From Actinomycetes bacterium (GTDB taxonomy: Bacteria > Actinomycetota > Actinomycetes > Mycobacteriales > Micromonosporaceae), in the NCBI GenBank assembly GCA_023437285.1, contig JAEZGP010000765.1, positions 1 to 14,564 on the forward strand: DNA of 14,564 bases, in the 5' to 3' direction. The notes beneath the pieces were generated by a model, which was given only the letters and a program-made list of their open reading frames with translations, was not told the DNA's origin and ran no database searches. This document shows positions 4,925 to 11,318 of this stretch, one piece after another. The position numbers were made by a program, and so were the translations under genes. Within the stretch, counting starts at the first letter, position 1. The number at the start of each line of letters is the position of its first letter.

Positions 4925-7047
4925 TGGCACGCGAGACCGACCCGAAGGACGCCCAGCTGGCCCCCCACCGGATGGACAAGGCCGACGGCGTACTCACCAC
5001 CGACCAGGCCATCCGGGTCGAGGACACGGACAACACGCTGCGGGTGACGCCGCGCGGGCCGAGCCTGCTGGAGGACTTCCACTTCCGCGAGAAGCTGATG
5101 CGCTTCGACCACGAGCGCATCCCGGAGCGGGTGGTGCACGCCCGCGGCTCCGGCGCGCACGGCTACTTCCAGCCGTACGGCGACGCGCTCGCGCCGTACA
5201 CCACGGCACGGTTCCTGACCGACCCGTCCGTGCAGACGCCGACGTTCGTACGGTTCTCCACCGTGCAGGGCTCGCGCGGCTCCACGGACACCCCGCGCGA
5301 CGTGCGCGGGTTCGCCACGAAGTTCTACACCGACCAGGGCAACTTCGACCTCGTCGGCAACAACATGCCGGTCTTCTTCATCCAGGACGGCATCAAGTTC
5401 CCGGACGTCATCCACGCGGTGAAGCCGGAGCCGCACCACGAGATGCCGCAGGCGGCGTCGGCGCACGACACGTTCTGGGACTTCGTGTCCCTGCAGCCCG
5501 AGACCATGCACCACGTCATCTGGCTGATGTCGGACCGGGCCATCCCGCGCAGCTACCGCACGATGCAGGGCTTCGGCGTGAACACGTACCGGCTGGTCAA
5601 CGCCGAGGGGCAGGCCACGTTCGTGAAGTGGCACTGGACCCCGGTCGCCGGCGTGCACTCCCTGGTCTGGGACGAGGCGCAGAAGATCTCCGGCAAGGAC
5701 CCGGACTTCAACCGCCGCGACCTGTGGGAGGCCATCGAGGCCGGCAACTTCCCGGAGTACGAGCTGGGCGTCCAGCTCATCCCCGAGGACCAGGAGTTCG
5801 CGTTCGAGGGCATCGACCTGCTCGACGACACCAAGCTCATCCCGGAGGAGGTCGTGCCGGTCACGCCGGTGGGGCGGCTGGTGCTCAACCGCAACCCGGA
5901 CAACTTCTTCGCCGAGACCGAGCAGGTGGCCTTCTGCGTCAGCAACCTGGTGCCGGGGATCGACTTCTCCGACGACCCCATGCTGCTCGCCCGCGCGTTC
6001 TCCTACCTCGACACGCAGCTCACCCGGCTGGGCGGCCCCAACTTCGCGCAGATCCCGATCAACCAGCCGGTGGCGCCCGTGACGAACAACCAGCAGGACG
6101 GGTTCCACCAGCACCAGATCCCGCTGGGCCAGGCCAACTACACCCCCAACTCGCTCGGCGGCGGCTGCCCGGTCGTGCCCGGCGCGGCCGGGGGCGGGTT
6201 CGTGCACTACCCCGAGCGCGTGGAGGGAGTGAAGGCCCGCCGGCGTCCCGAGACGTTCGCCGACCACTACAGCCAGGCCACGCTGTTCTGGAACAGCATG
6301 AGCGCGTGGGAGAAGGAACACATCATCGCGGCGTACAAGTTCGAGCTTGGCAAGGTCAACGCCATGCATATCCGTGAGCGGATGGTGGAGCACCTCAACA
6401 AGATCGACCACACGCTGGCCGTGTCGGTCGCCGCCGGCATCGGGGTCGCCGCCCCGACGGAGACCCACCCCAACCACGGCCGGGTGTCGCCGGCGCTGAG
6501 CCAGGCCGCCATCCCCGGCAGCGCGGGAGCGCAGGGCCGCAAGGTCGCCGTACTCGTCGGCAACGGCGTGGTGGCCGAGAGCCTGCAGACCACCCAGGCG
6601 GGCCTGACCGACGCCGGCGCGGTGGTCGAGCTGCTGGCGCCGGTGGACGGCGCGGTCACGACCGCGTCCGGCGAGCTGCTCCCGGTGGACCGGGCCATGA
6701 ACACGGTCTCGTCGGTGCTCTACGACGCCGTCGTGGTGGCCGACGGGGCGGATGAGCTGGTCAACGACGGGTACGCGGTGCACTTCGTCGCCGAGGCGTA
6801 CAAGCACTGCAAGCCGCTGGGCGTACTCGGCACGGGCGACCAGGTCGTGCAGGCGGCACGGCTGCCGGTGTTCGAGCCGTCCGACCGGGTCACCGAGCCG
6901 GCCAGCAAGCCGATCGCGGCCGCGCTCGACGGCGTACTGTTCGTGGCTCCCGGCGCCGACGCGGACGGTGAGTTCATCGCGGGTCTTGTCGACGCGATCG
7001 CCCGGCACCGGCATTACGACCGGCCGGTCGACGGCATCGCGGCGTGA
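4924..7047 (+). CDS. katE: Large-subunit (clade 2, HPII-type) monofunctional heme catalase with C-terminal DJ-1/PfpI-like domain
   Basis: A 707-residue cytoplasmic catalase converting hydrogen peroxide to water and oxygen. The core (about 20-505) has the distal histidine in E-R-V-V-H-A-R-G (His72), the distal Asn146 in V-G-N-N-M-P, and the heme-ligand Tyr361 in R-A-F-S-Y-L-D-T-Q with Arg357. The flavodoxin-like C-terminal domain (about 538-695, starting [10 protein letters not shown]) marks the long-subunit clade, and the length fits. E. coli HPII has a His392-Tyr415 covalent bond; by my remembered alignment the matching residue here is Cys338, so that bond should be absent. ATG overlaps the hemerythrin stop (TGATG) and has AAGGAGG four bases upstream, so the two are co-translated. 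A 15-bp hairpin follows the stop. A 795-residue open frame antisense to most of this gene is a GC-bias shadow. Confidence 0.97.
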   Translation: MARETDPKDAQLAPHRMDKADGVLTTDQAIRVEDTDNTLRVTPRGPSLLEDFHFREKLMRFDHERIPERVVHARGSGAHGYFQPYGDALAPYTTARFLTDPSVQTPTFVRFSTVQGSRGSTDTPRDVRGFATKFYTDQGNFDLVGNNMPVFFIQDGIKFPDVIHAVKPEPHHEMPQAASAHDTFWDFVSLQPETMHHVIWLMSDRAIPRSYRTMQGFGVNTYRLVNAEGQATFVKWHWTPVAGVHSLVWDEAQKISGKDPDFNRRDLWEAIEAGNFPEYELGVQLIPEDQEFAFEGIDLLDDTKLIPEEVVPVTPVGRLVLNRNPDNFFAETEQVAFCVSNLVPGIDFSDDPMLLARAFSYLDTQLTRLGGPNFAQIPINQPVAPVTNNQQDGFHQHQIPLGQANYTPNSLGGGCPVVPGAAGGGFVHYPERVEGVKARRRPETFADHYSQATLFWNSMSAWEKEHIIAAYKFELGKVNAMHIRERMVEHLNKIDHTLAVSVAAGIGVAAPTETHPNHGRVSPALSQAAIPGSAGAQGRKVAVLVGNGVVAESLQTTQAGLTDAGAVVELLAPVDGAVTTASGELLPVDRAMNTVSSVLYDAVVVADGADELVNDGYAVHFVAEAYKHCKPLGVLGTGDQVVQAARLPVFEPSDRVTEPASKPIAAALDGVLFVAPGADADGEFIAGLVDAIARHRHYDRPVDGIAA

Positions 7048-7051
7048 GCGA

Positions 7052-7086
7052 CGGGCCGGGTGGGCGGCTTGCGCCTGCCCGGCCCG
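7052..7086. terminator. Strong bidirectional terminator-like hairpin between katE and the response regulator
   Basis: A 15-bp stem: CGGGCCGGG (7052-7060) pairs with CCCGGCCCG (7078-7086), then two G-T pairs, then GGCG/CGCC, closing on the five-base loop GCTTG (7067-7071). It starts five bases after the katE stop and ends eight bases before the last base of the convergent response-regulator gene. There is no clear T-tract in either direction, as is common in actinobacteria. Confidence 0.75.
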
Positions 7087-7094
7087 AACCGGGG

Positions 7095-7526
7095 TCAGCC
7101 GGCCGGGGCCATCCGGAGCACCGAGAAGCCGAGTTGCTCGACGTGGCGCACCACCTCGGCGATGCGGTGGAAGTCCACCGGCTTGATCATGTAGTCGGTG
7201 ACGCGGAGCTGGCGGGCCCGCAGGATGTCGCGCTCGGCCAGCGAGCTCGTCAGCACGACCACTGGGATCGCGGCCAGCTCGGGGTCGGCGGCGAGATGCT
7301 CCAACAGCTCGCGGCCGTCGATGCCGGGCAGGTTCAGGTCGAGCAGGATCAGGCCCGGCAGTCGCGCGTCGAGGTGCGGCCCGGTCCGGCGCAGGTAGGC
7401 CAGCGCGGCGCGGCCGTCGCCGAGCACGACGATGTGGTTGCGCAGCTTGAAGTCCTCGAACGCCTCGCGGGCGAGCAGCACCTCGGCGGGGTCGTCCTCG
7501 ACCAGAAGAATGTCGATTGGCTCCAC
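7095..7526 (-). CDS. Single-domain response regulator (CheY/Rcp1-like)
   Basis: A 143-residue stand-alone receiver domain with no output domain. The acidic pocket is E10-D11-D12, the phospho-accepting Asp63 is in L-L-D-L-N-L-P-G-I-D-G, the switch Thr93 in V-V-L-T-S-S, and the conserved Lys115 in I-K-P-V-D. The D-L-N-L-P-G and I-K-P-V-D-F motifs and an approximately ten-residue insertion before the Asp strand (R-R-T-G-P-H-L-D-A-R-L-P) resemble Rcp1-type regulators that pair with phytochrome or hybrid kinases. No histidine kinase with an H-box is in the window, so its partner is elsewhere. GTG at 7526 is chosen because CAGGAG lies six bases upstream and the receiver strand begins at once; an upstream in-frame start would add 34 residues unlike the family. 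It converges on katE and diverges from the MEDS-STAS gene across 119 bases. Confidence 0.9.
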   Translation of the reverse strand: MEPIDILLVEDDPAEVLLAREAFEDFKLRNHIVVLGDGRAALAYLRRTGPHLDARLPGLILLDLNLPGIDGRELLEHLAADPELAAIPVVVLTSSLAERDILRARQLRVTDYMIKPVDFHRIAEVVRHVEQLGFSVLRMAPAG

Positions 7527-7564
7527 TGAGAGCTCCTGGGCCGGTGCGACGGGGGTGGGGCCAC

Positions 7565-7570
7565 AGTGTA
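7565..7570 (-). promoter_or_regulatory. Possible -10 element for the response regulator gene
   Basis: On the minus strand the hexamer TACACT fits TANNNT and lies 38 bases upstream of the GTG start. I see no convincing -35 at the usual spacing, so this is a weak call. Confidence 0.25.
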
Positions 7571-7632
7571 TGGCATGCGCGGACCGGTATCCGCGCCGTT
7601 TGTGGCCCGGGTCACCGCCGGACGGCACGCGC

Positions 7633-7638
7633 TACCCT
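7633..7638 (+). promoter_or_regulatory. Candidate -10 element placing the transcription start on the MEDS-STAS ATG (leaderless)
   Basis: TACCCT (TANNNT type) is followed by exactly seven bases and then ATG at 7646. That is the spacing expected if transcription begins at the A of the start codon. No Shine-Dalgarno sequence is visible before this ATG, which supports a leaderless mRNA. A -35 is not obvious. Confidence 0.4.
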
Positions 7639-7645
7639 CGACATC

Positions 7646-8485
7646 ATGCGCGCGACCGGCGGTTCCCGGACGATCGGCACGGTGTCCGACGTACGGTCGT
7701 TGGGCCGGCACGACCACGCGTGTTGGGCGTTTGAGGACCCGGCCGAGTTTCATGCCGCCGCCCATGACTTCCTGCGCGACGGACTTGCCGCCGGGGAGCG
7801 AGTGTGCTTCGTGGGCGCCGAACGCGACGTCGAGGCGTGGTTGGCCGCCGAGGGCGTGGGGGAGGCCGTCTCCCGGGGCGCCGCGAGCGCCTGCGTCCTC
7901 GACTCGATGTACGCCGCGTTTACCCCCGGCGACCAGCTCGACGTCTACCGGCGCGCGACGCGGGCGGCGGTCGACGCCGGGTACGTGGGCTTCCGCGTCG
8001 CCGCGGACGTGACGGAACTGCTCCGCCGACCACGACAGATCGCTACATTTTCCCGGTATGAGCAGATCGTCGACCAGTACATGGCGATCGAGCCGTTCTC
8101 CGCGATCTGCGGCTTCCAGCGCGACAGCCTGCCGGCCGCCGACCTTGACCGGCTGATGAGCGTGCATCCGGTCGGCAACGGCGGCGTACCCTTCCGGATC
8201 TTCGCCGACGTTGACGGCGGCCTCGCCATCGCCGGTGACCTCGACATGACCAGCAGCGACCTGCTGGCGGACGCGTTCGCCGCGGCCGACCTGCCCGTCG
8301 TGGGCGACGAGTTCACGCTCGACGCCACCCGGCTCGCCTTCATCGACCACCGCTCGCTGATCGCCCTGGCCTCCTTCGCCGCCGCTCGCGACGCGCGGTT
8401 GGTCCTGCGTACCCGCAAAACGCACCTCGCGCGCCTCCTTGAGCTGCTTGAACTTCGCGACGTGCGGGTAGAGGTAACGCGATGA
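7646..8485 (+). CDS. MEDS-domain / STAS-domain regulatory protein (anti-anti-sigma-like)
   Basis: A 279-residue cytoplasmic protein. Residues about 18-175 form a MEDS (DcmR-type sensory) domain: S-L-G-R-H-D-H-A-C-W-A-F at 18-29, F-L-R-D-G-L-A-A-G-E-R-V at 42-53, then Y-E-Q-I-V-D near 138-143 and the late A-I-C-G-F-Q at 153-158. Residues about 183-276 form a STAS domain like those of SpoIIAA/RsbV antagonists. Canonical anti-anti-sigma factors carry D-S-S-G or D-T-S-G with a phosphorylatable serine; here the loop is D-H-R-S (234-237), so the usual acceptor is replaced by Arg. The start is ATG 7646, supported by a possible leaderless promoter; GTG 7682 is the alternative and would remove 12 residues before the MEDS domain. 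The stop overlaps the next gene (ATGA). It probably acts with that HATPase protein in a partner switch. Confidence 0.8.
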   Translation: MRATGGSRTIGTVSDVRSLGRHDHACWAFEDPAEFHAAAHDFLRDGLAAGERVCFVGAERDVEAWLAAEGVGEAVSRGAASACVLDSMYAAFTPGDQLDVYRRATRAAVDAGYVGFRVAADVTELLRRPRQIATFSRYEQIVDQYMAIEPFSAICGFQRDSLPAADLDRLMSVHPVGNGGVPFRIFADVDGGLAIAGDLDMTSSDLLADAFAAADLPVVGDEFTLDATRLAFIDHRSLIALASFAAARDARLVLRTRKTHLARLLELLELRDVRVEVTR

Positions 8486-9438
8486 GAACGGGCTTCGGAG
8501 CCGGCCGTACGGGCTACGTCCACGAGGCCGTGTACTACCGCCGCGCAGAGGATCTGCTCGCCGTCGCGGTGCCGTTCCTGCTGGGCGGCGTCGAGGCGGG
8601 CGAGCCGGCCGTGGTCGCCCTCGGCGAGAAACATGCCGGACTGGTCCGCGACGCGACCGGCGGCGAGCCCGGCATCACCTACCTGTCGGGCGGTGAGATG
8701 TACGCGCGCCCCGCCAGCGCCATCCGGGCCTACCGGGAGATGCTCGCCCGGCAGGTCGCGGCCGGGGCCCGGCAGATCCGCATCATCGGCGAACTGGCGC
8801 CGTGGACCTTCGGGCGCACCTGGGACTGGTGGGCCCGGTACGAATCGGCGATAAACCACGCGTACGACGAATTCCCGCTGTGGAGCATGTGCGCCTACCA
8901 CGCCGAGCAGACGCCCGAGCACGTGCTGCGCGAGGTGGCGCGGACCCACCCGTGGGTCGCGGAGCCCGGCGCGCACCGGCGCAGCGAGACCTACACGCCG
9001 CCGGCCGCGTACCTGATGGAGCCCCGACCGCCGGTGGACGATCCGATTCAGCGCGGCCAGCCGATCGTGGAGCTGACCGACCCGTTGCCGATGGACGCGC
9101 GCCGGGCGGTCGTGGCCGCGGACCCGGGCACGCTGCGGCCCGGCGCGCTGGACAACCTGGTCGTCGCGGTCAGTGAGGTGGTCACCAACGCGATCCGGCA
9201 CGGCCGGGCCCCCGTCCGCCTGCGGCTGTGGGCTGGCCCGGACCGGATCGTCGTCACGGTGATCGACCGTGGCCCCGGCCCGAAGGACCCGTACGCTGGC
9301 CTGCTGCCCCGCGGCGACGGCGAGCCGGGCGGACTCGGCCTGTGGCTCACCCACCAGTTGTGCGACCACGTCACGCTCGACCGGCGCGACACCGGCTTCG
9401 CGATCCGGTTGACGGCGGGCGGCTCCACCGCCGACTAG
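8482..9438 (+). CDS. MEDS-domain / HATPase (RsbW-like) anti-sigma or serine-kinase regulator, RsbA-type
   Basis: A 318-residue protein with an N-terminal MEDS domain (about 10-165: H-E-A-V-Y-Y at 14-19, V-P-F-L-L-G-G-V-E-A-G-E-P-A at 30-43, W-S-M-C-A-Y at 134-139). A C-terminal GHKL ATPase domain follows (about 195-312). The ATP-binding boxes are complete: N-box A-V-S-E-V-V-T-N-A-I-R-H-G (229-241, Glu232 and Asn236), G1 D-R-G-P-G-P (262-267) and G2 G-G-L-G-L-W-L (283-289). There is no histidine-kinase H-box, so it resembles RsbW/SpoIIAB serine kinases or anti-sigma factors, not a two-component sensor. ATG overlaps the previous stop by ATGA, with an AGAGG-like site upstream. Sharing a MEDS domain with its neighbour suggests both sense the same cue or pair through that domain. 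A target sigma factor is not in the window. Confidence 0.85.
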   Translation: MRTGFGAGRTGYVHEAVYYRRAEDLLAVAVPFLLGGVEAGEPAVVALGEKHAGLVRDATGGEPGITYLSGGEMYARPASAIRAYREMLARQVAAGARQIRIIGELAPWTFGRTWDWWARYESAINHAYDEFPLWSMCAYHAEQTPEHVLREVARTHPWVAEPGAHRRSETYTPPAAYLMEPRPPVDDPIQRGQPIVELTDPLPMDARRAVVAADPGTLRPGALDNLVVAVSEVVTNAIRHGRAPVRLRLWAGPDRIVVTVIDRGPGPKDPYAGLLPRGDGEPGGLGLWLTHQLCDHVTLDRRDTGFAIRLTAGGSTAD

Positions 9439-9444
9439 GGCGCC

Positions 9445-9470
9445 GTTTGTAGAGAACACGACCCGGGCAT
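9445..9470 (+). promoter_or_regulatory. Second candidate SigB/SigF-type promoter
   Basis: GTTT (9445-9448), a 16-base spacer and GGGCAT (9465-9470) differ from the SigF consensus by one base (GGGTAT). It begins seven bases after the MEDS-HATPase stop and would start transcription near 9477, about 55 bases before the small gene's favoured ATG. Weaker than the site upstream of the hemerythrin gene. Confidence 0.35.
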
Positions 9471-9531
9471 GGTCATCAGCGGCCCGCCGGGTACGGTCGG
9501 GCCAGTGGCTGTGCGTGGAACGGGTGGTGCA

Positions 9532-9918
9532 ATGGCGTTCGCGGCGACGGTACTCCGTCGGTTCGTGGTCGCCTGCGCCGTCGCGGCCGCCGTGTGGGTG
9601 GTCCACGGTCCCATCCTGTCGACGGCGCCGGCCCAGGGACACGGCGCGCAGCCGCACGGCTGGTCGGTCGCGCCGGCCGAGGCCAGCGAGCACCTGGTGA
9701 CCGACTGCCTCGACCAGGAGCAGCGCCCCGGGCACGGTCACACCCGGGTGACCATGCCGGTCGACCTCGCCGACTCCGTACCGGCCAGCACCCCGGACCT
9801 GCCCGTCGTGGGCGAGGTCCGCGACCGGCTCGACAACGCGGCCGGTCGCCCCGCGCCGCGCGTCGAACCGCCGGCGCGGCCCCCCATCGGCATCTTCATC
9901 TGCGTCAGTCGAACCTGA
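9532..9918 (+). CDS. Hypothetical small membrane-anchored or exported protein
   Basis: I do not recognise this 128-residue protein. The favoured product starts M-A-F-A-A-T-V-L-R-R-F and runs into a hydrophobic segment of about 15 residues (V-V-A-C-A-V-A-A-A-V-W-V-V), which could be an uncleaved anchor or signal peptide. The rest is polar and rich in Pro, His and Gly, with a single mid-protein cysteine (V-T-D-C-L-D), a central H-G-H-T-R-V-T-M-P-V segment, a proline-rich linker and the ending I-G-I-F-I-C-V-S-R-T. ATG 9532 has GGGTGG four bases upstream. In-frame alternatives are GTG codons near 9505-9511 and ATG 9469; the last sits inside a putative -10 and is unlikely. It follows the MEDS-HATPase gene by about 90 bases and ends at a hairpin. 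Confidence 0.55.
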   Translation: MAFAATVLRRFVVACAVAAAVWVVHGPILSTAPAQGHGAQPHGWSVAPAEASEHLVTDCLDQEQRPGHGHTRVTMPVDLADSVPASTPDLPVVGEVRDRLDNAAGRPAPRVEPPARPPIGIFICVSRT

Positions 9919-9928
9919 GCCGACCGCT

Positions 9929-9946
9929 CCGGCCCTCGCGGGCCGG
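9929..9946 (+). terminator. Terminator-like hairpin after the small hypothetical gene
   Basis: CCGGCCC (9929-9935) and GGGCCGG (9940-9946) are perfect complements around the tetraloop TCGC. The stem starts ten bases after the stop at 9918 and is followed by a mildly T-containing stretch. It separates the small gene from the acyltransferase gene. Confidence 0.6.
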
Positions 9947-10006
9947 TCCGTTGTCGTGCCCGCAGCACGCCCCCGCGTGCCATCGACTCCCGAGGACCCC
10001 TGCGTC

Positions 10007-11215
10007 ATGTCAACCGTTGCCGGGCCACGCCCGCACGTTCACTCCGACCGCACCGATCCGCCGCCGGGCCCGCCGGCGTCGGCCCTGTCGCGCCTGCCGA
10101 GCCTGACCGGCATGCGCTGGGCGGCGGCCCTGCTCGTGTTCGGCGAGCACATCCTGGAGCAGTACCTGGCGCCGCACTTCGCCGTCTCCCAGACCGTCGA
10201 GTCGGGGTCGTGGCGGCTGCTGAAGTTTGCCGGCGCCTGGGGCGTCACGTTCTTCTTCATGCTGTCCGGGTTCGTGCTGGCCTGGTCGGCGCGGTCCAAC
10301 GACACCAAGCTGGCGTTCTGGCGCCGGCGGCTCGCCAAGATCTATCCCAATCACCTGGTGACGATGCTGGCCGCGGTCGTCCTGGCGGTGAGCGTCGGCA
10401 TCACGGTGACCCCGGGCCAACTCCTCACGCACCTCACCCTCACCCAGGTGTGGCTGCCCGACAGTCAGGTGCTCTTCGCCCTCAACGGGTTGAGCTGGTC
10501 GCTGTGCGCGGAGCTGTTCTTCTATCTGAGCTTCCCGTTCGTCCTGCCACGCCTGCTGCGGCTGTCCACGCGGCAGTTGTGGATCGCCGTGGTGGCGCTG
10601 CCGGCCATCGTCATCACCTACCAGGTCGCCATCATGGCGGTGGAGCAGGGCAACCTGCGGTCGTGGCTGACGTACTTCTGGCCGCCGCCGCGCCTGCTTG
10701 AGTTCGTCCTCGGCATGACACTGGCCCTGCTGGTGAAGCGCGGCGGGTGGCGAGGGCCGGGGCTGCGGGTCTCCATGACCGCCCTGTGCGTGGCCATGCT
10801 GGTGGGCATGTTCCTGCCCGATCCGCTCGGGCGGGCACCTGCCGTGATCATCCCGGTGATGCTGCTGCTGCCGGCGGCCGCCCTCGCGGATGTCAACGGC
10901 GCGCGGACCTTGTGGTCGCGCCCGTGGATGGTCTATCTCGGCGAGCTGTCCTTCGCCTTCTACATGGTCCACCTGCTGGTGATCCGGGCCTTGCACGAGC
11001 ATGGCCTGCTGCCGGAGCGGGTGGACGTGATCGCCGCCGTGGGCGGCACGACGGCCCTGTTCGCGTTGTCCTTCGCCGCGGCCGTGGCGCTCTACCACGG
11101 CGTGGAACGGCCGATGATGCGTGTCCTGTCGCCGCGCCGCCAGGCCGGCGGCCGGCGAAGAATGCCGCGGTCCTTCGGGTGGAAGGGACGGTCGGCGGGC
11201 GACGGACTGGGCTGA
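10007..11215 (+). CDS. Acyltransferase 3 (AT3) family membrane protein
   Basis: A 402-residue polytopic protein with about ten membrane helices, of the family that transfers acyl groups from the cytoplasm to extracellular or lipid-linked sugars and other molecules. The N-terminal helix has the family signature R-W-A-A-A-L-L-V-F-G-E-H, with the likely catalytic His48. The next signatures are W-G-V-T-F-F-F-M-L-S-G-F-V-L-A-W, then R-R-R-L-A-K-I-Y-P-N-H, N-G-L-S-W-S-L-C-A-E-L-F-F-Y and, late, G-E-L-S-F-A-F-Y-M-V-H. The C-terminus is basic (G-R-R-R-M-P-R-S-F-G-W-K-G). ATG 10007 is chosen with a weak GAGGA ten bases upstream; a GTG at 9956 in frame would add 17 Pro/Arg-rich residues. The acceptor is unknown and no polysaccharide cluster surrounds it. 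It converges on the DUF1772 gene across a hairpin. Confidence 0.88.
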   Translation: MSTVAGPRPHVHSDRTDPPPGPPASALSRLPSLTGMRWAAALLVFGEHILEQYLAPHFAVSQTVESGSWRLLKFAGAWGVTFFFMLSGFVLAWSARSNDTKLAFWRRRLAKIYPNHLVTMLAAVVLAVSVGITVTPGQLLTHLTLTQVWLPDSQVLFALNGLSWSLCAELFFYLSFPFVLPRLLRLSTRQLWIAVVALPAIVITYQVAIMAVEQGNLRSWLTYFWPPPRLLEFVLGMTLALLVKRGGWRGPGLRVSMTALCVAMLVGMFLPDPLGRAPAVIIPVMLLLPAAALADVNGARTLWSRPWMVYLGELSFAFYMVHLLVIRALHEHGLLPERVDVIAAVGGTTALFALSFAAAVALYHGVERPMMRVLSPRRQAGGRRRMPRSFGWKGRSAGDGLG

Positions 11216-11227
11216 CGCGTTGACCGG

Positions 11228-11258
11228 CGGGTGGGCGCCGCCAGGGCGGCCCCACCCG
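11228..11258. terminator. Terminator-like hairpin between the convergent acyltransferase and DUF1772 genes
   Basis: An eight-bp stem (CGGGTGGG 11228-11235 with CCCACCCG 11251-11258) continues, after one bulged base, into GCCGC/GCGGC (11237-11241 and 11246-11250) around the loop CAGG. It starts 12 bases after the acyltransferase stop. No T-tract is visible. Confidence 0.55.
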
Positions 11259-11318
11259 GTCGTGCGGCGTCGCGAGGTCAGCCCGCACCCGGTCGTGCGG
11301 CCTTGCTAGATCAGCCCG
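11253..11318. repeat. Two tandem 33-bp repeats at the 3' end of the DUF1772 gene
   Basis: Units 11253-11285 and 11286-11318 match at 29 of 33 positions. The first 16 bases (CACCCGGTCGTGCGGC) are identical; the four differences lie in the middle and end. The second unit contains the stop codon of the DUF1772 gene (minus strand, 11306-11308), so the first looks like a decayed copy of that gene's end. Confidence 0.6.

Noticed and set aside
4627..7014. A 795-residue open frame antisense to katE, and similar long antisense frames elsewhere
   Set aside because: Long antisense frames are expected in GC-rich genes. The product is low-complexity and Arg/His/Val-rich, and the opposite strand encodes an unmistakable catalase.
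8468..8473. GGGTAG inside the end of the MEDS-STAS gene as a stress promoter for the MEDS-HATPase gene
   Set aside because: The only -35 match is the loose GCTT at 16 bases, and the ATGA overlap already explains expression of the second gene.
9469..9531. Earlier start for the small exported protein
   Set aside because: ATG 9469 lies inside the putative GGGCAT -10, has a weak ribosome binding site, and adds a Pro/Gly-rich stretch before the hydrophobic segment.
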